NCBI GenBank assembly: GCA_946407375.1
Contig: CAMJNS010000006.1
Span: forward strand, 1-47,943
Direction: 5' to 3'
DNA length: 47,943 nt
DNA from: an uncultured bacterium
GTDB lineage: Bacteria > Muiribacteriota > Ozemobacteria > Ozemobacterales > Ozemobacteraceae
The number at the start of each line of letters is the position of its first letter. Positions within the stretch are counted from its first letter, which is position 1. Below the pieces are notes generated by a model that saw nothing but the letters and a program-made list of their open reading frames with translations, did no database searches and was not told where the DNA came from. Below are positions 9,963-19,953 of the stretch, one piece after another. The position numbers were made by a program, and so were the translations under genes.

Positions 9963-10715
9963 ATGATAAGAAGAAAAAAAACAGCTTTTACAATAGTGGA
10001 AGTAACTGTAGCATTTGCTATACTTGTTTTTATTCTTTATTTTGCTTATCAGATTTTCTTTTCTCAAACGAGAGCGGTTACACAGACTATAGATGCTTTG
10101 CAAGCTAATGAAGGATTCAGACGAGTTCTATCATTTATGGGAGATGATATTCGAGAAGCTACAAGAATTGTCAAACCAACTCCAATAAACTTGGAAGATG
10201 TTACTTCTGTAGTTACTACAACAGGAAGCATTATGATAGTTCAAAGTTCTGAAATAGATCCTAGAATTAGCTTTGATAGCCCTCTTGGAGGTCAGATAAG
10301 TCAAATTACTACTATTGAATATGAACTCGAACCTATGAATTCATCGGCTAGTGATAAAGATGGAAATGCTAATGCTGGACCAATTAGATATAAACTGATA
10401 AGAAACGCAACCATAGAAGAAAAAAGTGGAGAAAAGAACCGTCAACGCCAGGTTATTGCTGATAACATTAAAGAATTTGTGGTTTTTAGAACAGTTCGTA
10501 AGCCTTTTAAGGCCACAAATGTAGAATCGGTAAATGACAAAATAATAGAACAAATTCCATTAAGCGAAGCAGGTACAGGAAATAGCTTGATTCACGTAAG
10601 AATGTCTATTGAAAGACATCGCCAGAAAAATGAGCTTAATAGAGAGAAAATATATACTTTAACAATGAATACTAGCTTTTATAAGCGAGGAAAAGAGATT
10701 TTTCTACATCCATGA
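9963..10715 (+). CDS. PulJ/GspJ-like pseudopilin
   Basis: KKTA|FTIVEVTVAFAILVFILYFAYQIFF prepilin N-terminus; 250 aa. Confidence 0.82.
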   Translation: MIRRKKTAFTIVEVTVAFAILVFILYFAYQIFFSQTRAVTQTIDALQANEGFRRVLSFMGDDIREATRIVKPTPINLEDVTSVVTTTGSIMIVQSSEIDPRISFDSPLGGQISQITTIEYELEPMNSSASDKDGNANAGPIRYKLIRNATIEEKSGEKNRQRQVIADNIKEFVVFRTVRKPFKATNVESVNDKIIEQIPLSEAGTGNSLIHVRMSIERHRQKNELNREKIYTLTMNTSFYKRGKEIFLHP

Positions 10716-13060
10716 AACTATTCTTTAAAAATTCTAAAAAAGGCTCTGGTTATTTAGTAGTATTGTTCTTGGCAATGCTACTTTTGATTGTCTTTGGAAT
10801 TTTTGGAAGAGTTAGAAGTGGTCATCATCAACTTCAATCAAAAGATGTTAGACGTTTTATTGCTTCAAATTTAGGAGAAGCTGCTCTTAACTGTATTATT
10901 GCTGAATTAAATGCTAATAGAGCTTTTAATACACATCTCCATTATTATCCTTACCAAATGAATAAAAAAGGTTGGTATAAACCAATAAAAAAACGTGATT
11001 CTTTACTTGGTAAAATAGATAATATGACTATTAATGGAGTCCGTGACGGTATTTATAGTGGTTTTACTGATTATGGTGAATTTAAAGCCAAATTTGCTAT
11101 GAATTATGGTTCGAGAGAAAATTCTAGCACAAAAGCTCTTCGCGAATCAGAAATGTATACTAGAGTTGAAATAGTTGTTAAAATAAAAAGTGGCTGGGGT
11201 ATAAAGGAAGAAACTTATCGTAAAATAACTGCTTTATTAGAAAGAAGATATCCTGCTACAGAACATCTTTTATTTGATGGAGAAATGTTAGATCTTGGCG
11301 GTTTAGGTCCTTATCTTGAAAGAGAAAATCAGCTTAAAAGATCTAGGATATATGGTTATCACTGGATAACTTTTAATTCTGGTGGCGGAGCTTGTAAAGG
11401 TACAGAAATAATCGAAGGTGAAAAAATTGAAACACCTGGTTTAATTAGAGCTTTGATAGATGCTGATTTAGAATTTTCTAATCAGGAACGACACAAGCTA
11501 ACTAAAGATAATGATTCCATTCATGTAACTGAATTTGAAGATTTTGATGGTTATATCGTAGATGGTCCTCACGGTGCACATCCTATAAAATTTACTCGAT
11601 TACCCAAGGAACGTATTAAGAAGACTGCAGAAACCTACAAAAAGTCTTATGGAGTTATTATTGACGAAAAAACTCTTCCTGTTAGTAATTATGTTAATCC
11701 TTATGACCCAAAAACAAAATTCTATGATTTAGATTTTGGAGAATATAGAGCTGTTGCAGTTCCAAAAGATGATGACGATGAAAAGAGCAGTAGAAATACT
11801 ACAAGAGATGAAGGGGATAATGAAAGTAATGTTTCAGGAGATGCTGAAGAAGAAGTTGACGATTTGGATTCATCTGAGATAGATGACCCAGAAATAATCA
11901 AACAGCATCATGGACGTAAAATTTTGGTTTATTCTGAAGTTCCATTAAGAATATGGGGTTGTCCTGATAAGAGTATAACAATATATAGCACTAAAGATAT
12001 TGTTATTGCTGGCGATTTTAATCAGAATCCAGAAACCTCTCAAATATATAAAAATAAGTATTATCAGGAATACAAAAAGAGATTGCGTAACGGAAAATAC
12101 AACAATAAAGTTGGTGCTATGGTAATGTCTGAAGGACGTATTTTTATTGATGTCTCACAACCTAGCAAATTTACAAAAAATGAAATTAAACCATATTTCC
12201 TTTACTGTTTAGCTATGAATCTCCATCCTTCTTCATTAGATATAGAAGAAGAACTTAAAAGTGTTGTTTGCCCACCAGATCCACGAGATAGAGGTACAAT
12301 CAATGGGGTTACTTCTAGTTCTGGTGCAAATGGTTTACCTGAACCAAGGTTTGGCACTATGGCATTTCTATATAATTTCCCAGAAATTAATTCTGGTGGA
12401 AGTTATGAAGCTAATATAGAAGATTTGCAAAACTTTTTTATGCCTAGCAGTGTCACTTTAGACCCAAGTTTTGGTATAAAAGACGCTAAAGTTAGAGAAG
12501 ATATAATAGAGTACATTAAACATGCAATTCGAATGGGAGGAGATTTAACTAAAGAGGAACAGGATAGAATTTTTGATATGGCATGGAAACAGGCATTGAT
12601 TGAAGAAGAAAAAGATTATGATCCTACTTGTGGTGCATCAGGATTAATATCTGGTTTATTTAATGAGGCTGTTAAAAATGATAATGACGGATTATTCGTT
12701 CCAGAAATTACGATAAATGCTACTTTAATAAGTTCTTGCCGAAGAGCTTCAACTTGGAAGGTTGGTAATTCTAGTATTAAAGTAAAAGATGAAATTGGTG
12801 ACCCGGAAAAATATTTAAAAAAGCCTGGTTTTGTAATACAGCGTATATATGGCGGAGATATTAGAATAGGAAGAGCGAAACCAGAATATTTTGTTGATGG
12901 TTCTGATAGTGGTAAAAATATTTTAAGAAGAAGAATATGGGATAATACAAATTTAACTAATCATGATTTTAGACCTTTAGAAATACCTGCTGTACATAAT
13001 ATTTTAACTTTTTCAGAAGAACAGATTACAGCAAAAGAATATAATAACTTCAAGGGCTAA
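10712..13060 (+). CDS. PilX/GspK-like large pilus assembly protein
   Basis: KKGSGYLVVLFLAMLLLIVFGIFGRVRSG N-terminus, 4-nt overlap with preceding pseudopilin gene, 782 aa with an acidic linker. Confidence 0.7.
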   Translation: MKLFFKNSKKGSGYLVVLFLAMLLLIVFGIFGRVRSGHHQLQSKDVRRFIASNLGEAALNCIIAELNANRAFNTHLHYYPYQMNKKGWYKPIKKRDSLLGKIDNMTINGVRDGIYSGFTDYGEFKAKFAMNYGSRENSSTKALRESEMYTRVEIVVKIKSGWGIKEETYRKITALLERRYPATEHLLFDGEMLDLGGLGPYLERENQLKRSRIYGYHWITFNSGGGACKGTEIIEGEKIETPGLIRALIDADLEFSNQERHKLTKDNDSIHVTEFEDFDGYIVDGPHGAHPIKFTRLPKERIKKTAETYKKSYGVIIDEKTLPVSNYVNPYDPKTKFYDLDFGEYRAVAVPKDDDDEKSSRNTTRDEGDNESNVSGDAEEEVDDLDSSEIDDPEIIKQHHGRKILVYSEVPLRIWGCPDKSITIYSTKDIVIAGDFNQNPETSQIYKNKYYQEYKKRLRNGKYNNKVGAMVMSEGRIFIDVSQPSKFTKNEIKPYFLYCLAMNLHPSSLDIEEELKSVVCPPDPRDRGTINGVTSSSGANGLPEPRFGTMAFLYNFPEINSGGSYEANIEDLQNFFMPSSVTLDPSFGIKDAKVREDIIEYIKHAIRMGGDLTKEEQDRIFDMAWKQALIEEEKDYDPTCGASGLISGLFNEAVKNDNDGLFVPEITINATLISSCRRASTWKVGNSSIKVKDEIGDPEKYLKKPGFVIQRIYGGDIRIGRAKPEYFVDGSDSGKNILRRRIWDNTNLTNHDFRPLEIPAVHNILTFSEEQITAKEYNNFKG

Positions 13061-13121
13061 TCATTATTCCCTGAATAAAAATTAATTTTTTGTTGTCTAA
13101 AAATGCCTCATCTATTAAAAA

Positions 13122-13210
13122 GGCAAAAAAAAGGCCACACTTCTATGAGGTAGCCTTGATCAAGGAAAGGAATGATTGAAGACAACTGACGAATAAGTCG
13201 TGCAGTGTTG
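13122..13210 (-). ncRNA. Predicted sigma54-dependent small RNA of about 85 nt
   Basis: Minus-strand sigma54 promoter TGGCACACAAATTGCT ends about 11 nt upstream. Transcript would end in AGGCTAC-11 nt loop-GTGGCCT followed by a T tract. No ORF; contains C/U-rich CATTCCTTTCCTTGATC. Confidence 0.5.
13125..13156 (-). terminator. Rho-independent terminator of the putative sRNA
   Basis: Minus strand AGGCTAC / GTGGCCT stem (one G-U pair) followed by about 8 T residues. Confidence 0.6.
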
Positions 13211-13220
13211 ATAGAGTTAG

Positions 13221-13236
13221 AGCAATTTGTGTGCCA
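13221..13236 (-). promoter_or_regulatory. Sigma54 (-24/-12) promoter
   Basis: TGGCACACAAATTGCT on minus strand: TGGCAC-N5-TTGCT with GG-N10-GC spacing. Confidence 0.65.
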
Positions 13237-13448
13237 ACTTTTAAAAATAATATGTTTTATTTATGTGTAAACCTATAAAAGTATGATTGCTACTCTGTTT
13301 TGAATGAAAATAATAAAACAAAAATGAATTAAATTTATAATTAATTTTTTTAAATTTATATATAATAGACATTAATTTGATGATTTTTTAACCAAATTTT
13401 ATTTGCTGTTTAAAAAATGAACAGTAAAAACTAACCACCTAAAATAAA

Positions 13449-13484
13449 AAAACCGCATTTAGGGATTCCCTAAATGCGGTTTTC
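13449..13484. terminator. Bidirectional terminator downstream of hfq
   Basis: aaaaaccgcatttaggga-ttccctaaatgcggtttt perfect stem with A/T tracts on both sides. Confidence 0.9.
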
Positions 13485-13498
13485 ATAGACTTTATTAA

Positions 13499-13723
13499 TC
13501 AGTTACCTACAGGAAAATTGAAATTGTCAGGAAGTTGAAGAGTTGATATTGCATGCTTATAAATCAACTGTTTTTTGCCTTCTGATTCTAATAAAATTAC
13601 AAATGTATCAAAATCTAAAACTGTACCTTGAATTTGAAAGCCTTTCATTAAAAAAATCTTTACAGCTTCTTTTTGTTCTTTTAGATACTGAAGAATATTG
13701 TCTTGAATATTGATAGCTGGCAT
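13499..13723 (-). CDS. hfq: RNA chaperone Hfq
   Basis: 74 aa; NIQDNILQYLKEQKEAVKIFLMKGFQIQGTVLDFDTFVILLESEGKKQLIYKHAISTL, with Sm1 and Sm2 (YKHAIST) motifs. Confidence 0.97.
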   Translation of the reverse strand: MPAINIQDNILQYLKEQKEAVKIFLMKGFQIQGTVLDFDTFVILLESEGKKQLIYKHAISTLQLPDNFNFPVGN

Positions 13724-13815
13724 TATAAATTCCTCCGTTTATCTTTTTGCTATTTCTAATTCATTCTATTTTATATGAAATTATAAATCTTTTCAAGAGA
13801 TAGATATAGTTTTGT

Positions 13816-16512
13816 TTAATTAAATAATGGAACTGGTTTAATAAATAAGGGAAACAATTTACTTAGATTGTTACTGATTGTATTTGCTTTTTGTTTGCAC
13901 CAGGCAAAAAGATTATCAAATTCTGTAGTTATTATAATTATTTCTTTCTGAGATTCCAATCTAATAGTTGTTTCAAGACCTTTTTTCTTTGATTTAACTT
14001 TGAATCTAAATAATCGTCCTGCGATTCTTTTCATAAATTCTTCTGATTCGTGTTTATTTGTTGTTGCTGTTATTGTTTCGCAAAAACCATTGTTTGTCAA
14101 TTTGTAGCTAGCTTGTAATCGTTCAAAAGGTTTAAAAGGATTGCTTATAAAACCACTTGCGAAGTCAGGGAATCTTTTATGAAATGCTTCATTGTCATAA
14201 TAGAATTCCATAAAATAGCCATCTCTGTAAGGAAGTATAGGTGAAAGCTTATCAATTATTTCTTTAGTTATTTTTTGCTTAGAAATATAAACAGCATTTT
14301 CCATTGTTAAAAAATAATAATTCCCTAGAGGAAATATGTATATTCTGTTTTCTTCTTTATCTAATACTTTCTTTGAAGAAGCAAAGCAGCCATAAGCAGC
14401 TTGAATCCCTTCTGTTAAATCTTTCCCATTTATACTATTTGAAGTAATTCTGATAATTGCTGTTGCTCCTGGGAAAAAGAATCTATCCATTATTATGGTG
14501 ACATTGCATTTTGATAATTCTTTTATATTAGGCATAAAATCTTTAACAAATTTAAAAAATTCAGAGCAAAAACTGATTGCTAGTGGATAATCAACTCTTG
14601 CTGGAAGTTTAAATCTTTCGTCTTCACTCTTGCTTTGTTTTTCTGTTTCATTCGTTTGAGGAAGATTAGAATTAGATTGATTTCCCTTATCAGATTCGTT
14701 TATTCCTTCTTTTTTTGTTTCTTCGTTAGAAATTGTTTCTTCGTTAGAAATTGTTTCTTCGTTAGAAATTGTTTTTTCGTCTTTTTTTTCTTCAGGTTTT
14801 TCTTTTTTAATAAGTTTATAAGAATTAAGTAAAGGTTCGCTTAGGTTCAATTCACCATTATTTAAACTTGAGCAAATCTTTGTTATTTCAATAGATTTAT
14901 CATATAGTCCTTCTTCTTGATATAAGTTAGACATACTTCTCAAAATACTTATAACTTTATCTTTGTCTGCATTTTCACCTAAAATTCCATGATAGTTTGC
15001 TATAGCTTCATGGAATGCTTTCAATCTAACTGTTAAATATAATGTATCATCTGGGTCATTTATAGTCGGATTTGCTTTATATGCTTCTTTTACATAGGCT
15101 AAAGCTTTGTCGAAATCATTCTTTTCTAGATAAACTCTTCCGATATGAAGTAAAATTTCACTTTGACCAGGAACAAGATTGTTTGCTTTTTGTAAATATG
15201 GTAGAGCGTTGTCTAAATCATTATTGCGGTAATATGCCCAGCCTAAAGTGTCAAGATAAGATGCATTGTTAGGCTCAATTTGATTTGCTCTTTTTGCCAT
15301 ACTTAAAGCTTTGTCATTGTTAGCATTTAATTCAGTATAGAGATAAGCTAGGTTATTTAAAGCTTCTGCTGAATCCGGTCTGAGTTTTATTGCTACCTCA
15401 TATTGTTCAGCCGCTTTATGGTATTCACTGGTTGTATAATAAAGTGTTGCTAAATGATAATGAGATTCATAAACAGTATTTTTTAAGGAAATAGATTTTA
15501 AAAGAGCTTCTTCAGCTAATTTATAATTCTTATTCTTAAAAGCTGCCCAACCTAAACTGTCTTGAAATCCAGCAGAGTTAGGATTCTGATTAACAGCTTT
15601 TTGACAAAGTTCTAAGGCTGTTTTGATGTTTACCCCATATTCGGCATAAAGATAACCAAGATTGTTTAGAGCATAAGGATTATTGGGAGCTATTTCAACA
15701 ATCTTCTTATAAACAGCTTCTTCTAGCCAGAATGGTTCGTGCTTGCCTTTAGATTGATATTCTTCGTGGAGTCCCATATAAATGCTTATAAGAGAGTTCT
15801 GAAGCTTAGAATTTCTTGGGTCTAATGAGGAGGCTTTTTCGTAGGAGGCGATAGCTAAGAATAGGGCAGAATCAGAATTGCCAAGGAATCTGAAACACTG
15901 TCCCATAACATAATAATATTGTGAGGTCCTTGGAATGAGAGTTAAAGCAACTTTTAGATCTTCTTCCGGTTTCATTAATGAAAAATAATTATTTGGACGA
16001 TTTTTTAAAGCTTGGAATAAAATTCCTTTTGCTATCCAATAATCAGGCTTGTCTTTTAGTTCTTCATCATATTCAAGAAGAAGTTCTTCAAATTCTTGAT
16101 CTTTTTTACTGTCTTGGTCTTCACTTTTATCTGAACTTAACAAAGTACCTTTATAAAATATTTTTCTGAGTTTATCTTCTGATGTTGGTTTTTCAACTCC
16201 ATCTAATGAAAAATATTTATTCCCGGCTTCAATTAATTCAGAATGTCTTGGAGTATCAGAAAGTTTAATAAGTGTAAACCATCTTAGAATGGCTTGATAT
16301 TGTGCAATTACATTCCCTTTGTGTTCAAGAATGTATTTCTTTAATAACTGTAAATTGTAATCAGAGGTTTTATTTTTTTCAAAATTAACTTCGGTTTGTC
16401 TGAATAAAGGTAATCCAAAATCAAAGTTTATTTCAGCTTTTACTTCAGAAGAAACCAATAGAATAAAAGCTAATATTATTAAAAAATTACTAAAGAAAGA
16501 TCTCTTGAACAT
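13816..16512 (-). CDS. Large TPR-repeat protein with signal peptide/N-terminal TM
   Basis: 898 aa; multiple TPR motifs (NPYALNNLGYLYAEYGVNIKTALELCQKAVNQNPNSAGFQDSLGWAAF...), low-complexity EETISN repeats. Confidence 0.88.
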   Translation of the reverse strand: MFKRSFFSNFLIILAFILLVSSEVKAEINFDFGLPLFRQTEVNFEKNKTSDYNLQLLKKYILEHKGNVIAQYQAILRWFTLIKLSDTPRHSELIEAGNKYFSLDGVEKPTSEDKLRKIFYKGTLLSSDKSEDQDSKKDQEFEELLLEYDEELKDKPDYWIAKGILFQALKNRPNNYFSLMKPEEDLKVALTLIPRTSQYYYVMGQCFRFLGNSDSALFLAIASYEKASSLDPRNSKLQNSLISIYMGLHEEYQSKGKHEPFWLEEAVYKKIVEIAPNNPYALNNLGYLYAEYGVNIKTALELCQKAVNQNPNSAGFQDSLGWAAFKNKNYKLAEEALLKSISLKNTVYESHYHLATLYYTTSEYHKAAEQYEVAIKLRPDSAEALNNLAYLYTELNANNDKALSMAKRANQIEPNNASYLDTLGWAYYRNNDLDNALPYLQKANNLVPGQSEILLHIGRVYLEKNDFDKALAYVKEAYKANPTINDPDDTLYLTVRLKAFHEAIANYHGILGENADKDKVISILRSMSNLYQEEGLYDKSIEITKICSSLNNGELNLSEPLLNSYKLIKKEKPEEKKDEKTISNEETISNEETISNEETKKEGINESDKGNQSNSNLPQTNETEKQSKSEDERFKLPARVDYPLAISFCSEFFKFVKDFMPNIKELSKCNVTIIMDRFFFPGATAIIRITSNSINGKDLTEGIQAAYGCFASSKKVLDKEENRIYIFPLGNYYFLTMENAVYISKQKITKEIIDKLSPILPYRDGYFMEFYYDNEAFHKRFPDFASGFISNPFKPFERLQASYKLTNNGFCETITATTNKHESEEFMKRIAGRLFRFKVKSKKKGLETTIRLESQKEIIIITTEFDNLFAWCKQKANTISNNLSKLFPLFIKPVPLFN
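14721..14774 (-). repeat. 18-bp perfect tandem repeat x3 inside the TPR protein gene
   Basis: cttcgttagaaattgttt repeated three times; encodes EETISN x3. Confidence 0.95.
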
Positions 16513-16589
16513 TATTTGCCTCCGAATTTTATAATATATCTATATAAATTAACAATGGGCGACTTTTTAGCCGCCCATCAATTATTTAA

Positions 16590-19500
16590 TTAAGCAAGAG
16601 TAGTGGTTTGCCTCTGACTAAGTATCGTATTGAACTGATCATTATAGTCTTGCAATATCTTCAATATTCCGCGCTTAATTGATAGCAATTCATCACTTGA
16701 AGCTTTTACTTCGTGATTCTTTTTGATTTCCTGTTCTATTGCATCTTCGATTCTCTTAACCTTAGCTGCAATGAATGGTAGATATCTGCGTACAAATTCA
16801 CATTGTTTCGGGAATGGAAGAGCTTTCCAGTATTCACTGTAAACTGATCTGATTAAATAGAGACCCATTGTGTTATTTGTTAGATAATCAAAGAGTTCTA
16901 TTAATGTTCTACCCATTGGCTGTGGTTTGTCCTGCTGATACCAAAGTTCAAATTGAACTAGTTCAGAATTGAATTCTATACCGTGTTTGCCCAGTTTTTC
17001 ATCAGCCATTAGTTCATATCTAAGTAATAGATAAACCATATAGTGTTCTTCTAGTTTCTTCGCAGGAATAAGGCTGTAACTTGCCCAAAGTATTGGATAA
17101 GCGTCATTGTTCAAAACAGCATGACAGTTAATCTTTGCGTTATTCTTTCTATAAAGTGTGTGCCATTGAGCAATTGAGCTGAGATTGTATGGGGCAATAC
17201 CGTGAAGTGTCTGTAAAAGACTTATTTCGTATGGATTTCTTGTTGGTGCTATAGAAACACCTATATCGCCCTTGCGCAATGAATCTTTAATTTCTTCAGC
17301 TAGTTGGCTGTTTTCATCAGCTATACCTAAAGTTACTATATTCATACGCTGTGGCTGGTTGTTGCCACGGTCATTAAGAGTTACCAAAGGTGTTGCCTGA
17401 TTCATAAGGCTTTCTACAAGACTCTTCTTGAATCCAGCCTTAACAGAATCTTTCCAGTGAATAAAGTCTTCGATACCACCAAATAATCTACGATTTATTA
17501 TTTCTGCACAATAGTTTACTATATCTTGTTCTATAGTATTGGTTTCGTGTTCAGTATATTTATCCCAATTCTTCTTGAGATTCAACTTAACAAGGAAATC
17601 ACCTTCTATATCATTGTTAGTAAGATCACCAAGCAAATATTTATAGAAAGGTTCCACATCTTTTTCTTCAAAAATGTAAGTTCTAATAAACTTTTGAACT
17701 TTAGAATAAGGTTTGATTTTTTCTAAGCAATCTTCATAAACTCGTTCAAGATTACCGTCTTTGCTAATCTGGTTAAGTCTGAAGGTGAATACTTCCATTT
17801 TCTTACGAATATTCTGAGCTTGAACATTCAAATATTTTAGGAAATCTTCAACACAGGTTAAGCAGAACATTTCATATTCCATGTCGAAATATTCTTTACT
17901 TTCTTTCAACAGAGAATTGATGTCTTCTTTTAGCTTACTAGTAAAGAATCCTTTTATTTTAATAGTTATACCAAACATGCTATTGCTCATGTCGCTTAAT
18001 CTATTAACTTCATCAAGGTATTCTTTCTTTTCTTTTTCTAGTTTACTTTTTATTTCTACAACTTTACGTTGTAACTGATCTTTAGGATATCTTGTTAAGT
18101 ATTTTTCAAAAGCTAACAGGAAGTCTATAGAAACTTGAGCACCTAAATCAGGATTATTTACTATTTCTATAACCTTATCCCTTAAGCTTTCTCCAGCTTT
18201 CTTTGCTGCTTCTTCAAACTTAACTCTAAGCTGAGCTCTCATATCATCCTTTTTGATTCTATCATTTTTTAGCTCATTAAGTTGGCGTTCAATAAATACA
18301 TGGTCTTTTTCGCCTTGCTTTTGTTTTGAAACCTTAACAGAATGGTAACGAGGATTGTCCCAGTATTCCTTTCTGTCGACTATTTCTTTGCTCATAGCTA
18401 ACAGACCTTCAGGAGTAAGGTCTATTACGCTAGGATTGTTTTCTGCAAAGTCCTGAACCATTGAATCTAACAAAATCTTGTCTACTGAAAGTTTTAACCA
18501 GTAGGTAACATCCATAGCTAGTTTATATGTATAAAGAGTTCGTATAATATCTAATGGATAATAGAAGCTCTTAAAACCAGCAGAACTGAAACATTTAAGT
18601 TGTTTCCCTTCAAGGTCTGAATTCAATTGACCTAAAATCTGCGAAGCATTATCTAACATTGAGTTCTGAGCTTGTCGCAATTGTGTGGCCAATTTTGTAA
18701 AAATCAGTTCAGAAGCGATAGCGTAATAAGTTGGAATATCATCCATATTGCTTGTGCCTAATAGATAGCACTGATCAAATGGAGGTTCTTCACAAATGGT
18801 ACCAAAAGTATTTGTATCATTACTCTTACCGATTGGACCGTAATTAACCATGAATTTATTACGTCTATCTTGAGATATAATATCTTTTGCAGATTGAGTT
18901 GGTGGAAACTTTTCTTTGTTCATAAAGTAATAGGTTTCTGCTAATGCAGCATAACCGTTACCTTCTAATCTGCCTGTAGAGTTAACATTAGGATCTATAG
19001 CAATCTGAGTAAATGCTTCAGGGGTTAATTCAATACCTATAATAGAGGGTTTGCCTTTTCCTCCTGATAATTGATAGTAGGCCATCTTTAATAGATATGC
19101 CATATCCATAAACATACCAGCACCAGAACCACCACACATTGAACCTACAACATAAAATTCAGGTGTTAAAATCTGACCCTGTTTATTGGTAAGAGGAACA
19201 ATAATATCGTCTTGATTGACATTACCACGGGCCATAATTTTGCTGATTTTACTTTTTAATAAAGAGAAAATCTTTTGAATATCAACAAATATGCCAAAAC
19301 GACCTGTAAATCTAAATTGGTGAGCACCTTGGCTTATTTGTCCTATGTATGATTTTAACTTTTGTGGGAACCATTCATATAAATAGTTATATGTGTCGGT
19401 ATCTAGATTGTTAGTTATCTGACCAGCATTTTGAATGTTAATTTGGTGATATTCGCTTTCTGTAAGTTTTACAGCACGTTCTTCATCTTCTTTTTCTGAT

Positions 19501-19712
19501 TTGCTTGCATCAAATATATCTGTATCTATACAGAGTAAATCAATAAAATCTGGTAATGAAGGTTCTGCTCCAATTTGTGCATAGGCTTTCTTTATTTGTG
19601 GACTTTTTAGGAAGGTTTCTTTGAAATTCATCAAAGCTTTTTTCCCTGTTCCACCAAGACCAACTATTAATGCTGGATTTAAAGCGATTCTATTTTCAAA
19701 ATTAACACTCAT
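16590..19712 (-). CDS. Tubulin/FtsZ-superfamily-like large protein (tubulin-like domain, Tubulin_2 type)
   Basis: 1040 aa; N-terminal ALIVGLGGTGKKALMNFKE nucleotide loop and FYVVGSMCGGSGAGMFMDMAYLL glycine-rich motif resembling the tubulin/FtsZ GGGTGTG signature. Confidence 0.72.
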   Translation of the reverse strand: MSVNFENRIALNPALIVGLGGTGKKALMNFKETFLKSPQIKKAYAQIGAEPSLPDFIDLLCIDTDIFDASKSEKEDEERAVKLTESEYHQINIQNAGQITNNLDTDTYNYLYEWFPQKLKSYIGQISQGAHQFRFTGRFGIFVDIQKIFSLLKSKISKIMARGNVNQDDIIVPLTNKQGQILTPEFYVVGSMCGGSGAGMFMDMAYLLKMAYYQLSGGKGKPSIIGIELTPEAFTQIAIDPNVNSTGRLEGNGYAALAETYYFMNKEKFPPTQSAKDIISQDRRNKFMVNYGPIGKSNDTNTFGTICEEPPFDQCYLLGTSNMDDIPTYYAIASELIFTKLATQLRQAQNSMLDNASQILGQLNSDLEGKQLKCFSSAGFKSFYYPLDIIRTLYTYKLAMDVTYWLKLSVDKILLDSMVQDFAENNPSVIDLTPEGLLAMSKEIVDRKEYWDNPRYHSVKVSKQKQGEKDHVFIERQLNELKNDRIKKDDMRAQLRVKFEEAAKKAGESLRDKVIEIVNNPDLGAQVSIDFLLAFEKYLTRYPKDQLQRKVVEIKSKLEKEKKEYLDEVNRLSDMSNSMFGITIKIKGFFTSKLKEDINSLLKESKEYFDMEYEMFCLTCVEDFLKYLNVQAQNIRKKMEVFTFRLNQISKDGNLERVYEDCLEKIKPYSKVQKFIRTYIFEEKDVEPFYKYLLGDLTNNDIEGDFLVKLNLKKNWDKYTEHETNTIEQDIVNYCAEIINRRLFGGIEDFIHWKDSVKAGFKKSLVESLMNQATPLVTLNDRGNNQPQRMNIVTLGIADENSQLAEEIKDSLRKGDIGVSIAPTRNPYEISLLQTLHGIAPYNLSSIAQWHTLYRKNNAKINCHAVLNNDAYPILWASYSLIPAKKLEEHYMVYLLLRYELMADEKLGKHGIEFNSELVQFELWYQQDKPQPMGRTLIELFDYLTNNTMGLYLIRSVYSEYWKALPFPKQCEFVRRYLPFIAAKVKRIEDAIEQEIKKNHEVKASSDELLSIKRGILKILQDYNDQFNTILSQRQTTTLA

Positions 19713-19750
19713 TTTTTAAACGCTCCCAAAATATTACTATTTGAAAAGTT

Positions 19751-19779
19751 AGTATAACAATTTTATTTTATTCAGGCAA
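19751..19779 (-). promoter_or_regulatory. Sigma70-type promoter of the tubulin-like gene
   Basis: Minus strand TTGCCT-N17-TATACT upstream of the start at 19712. Confidence 0.5.
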
Positions 19780-19867
19780 TTGTTATGTTAAATAAGTTTT
19801 AATTGTTGTTAGTTTTTGTTGTTTATAGCTTAAACTTTACATCTTCAATCTTAATAAAAATTAAAGT

Positions 19868-19896
19868 TTGTCATTTATTATTTATTGTTGTAAACT
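19868..19896 (+). promoter_or_regulatory. Sigma70-type promoter of the BMP-family gene
   Basis: TTGTCA-N17-TAAACT upstream of CDS at 19954. Confidence 0.5.
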
Positions 19897-19953
19897 AAAA
19901 TGTATTAACTAGAATATCTTTAAAAAAGAAGACTATTATCTGGAGTGATCGAA

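Noticed and set aside
14635-14832. F/C-rich 65-aa plus ORF
   Set aside because: Antisense shadow of the EETISN repeat and Glu/Lys-rich linker of the TPR gene.
16554-16578. Hairpin atgggcg...cgcccat as terminator of the tubulin-like gene
   Set aside because: Stem is present but no U-tract follows on the minus strand; too weak to call a terminator.
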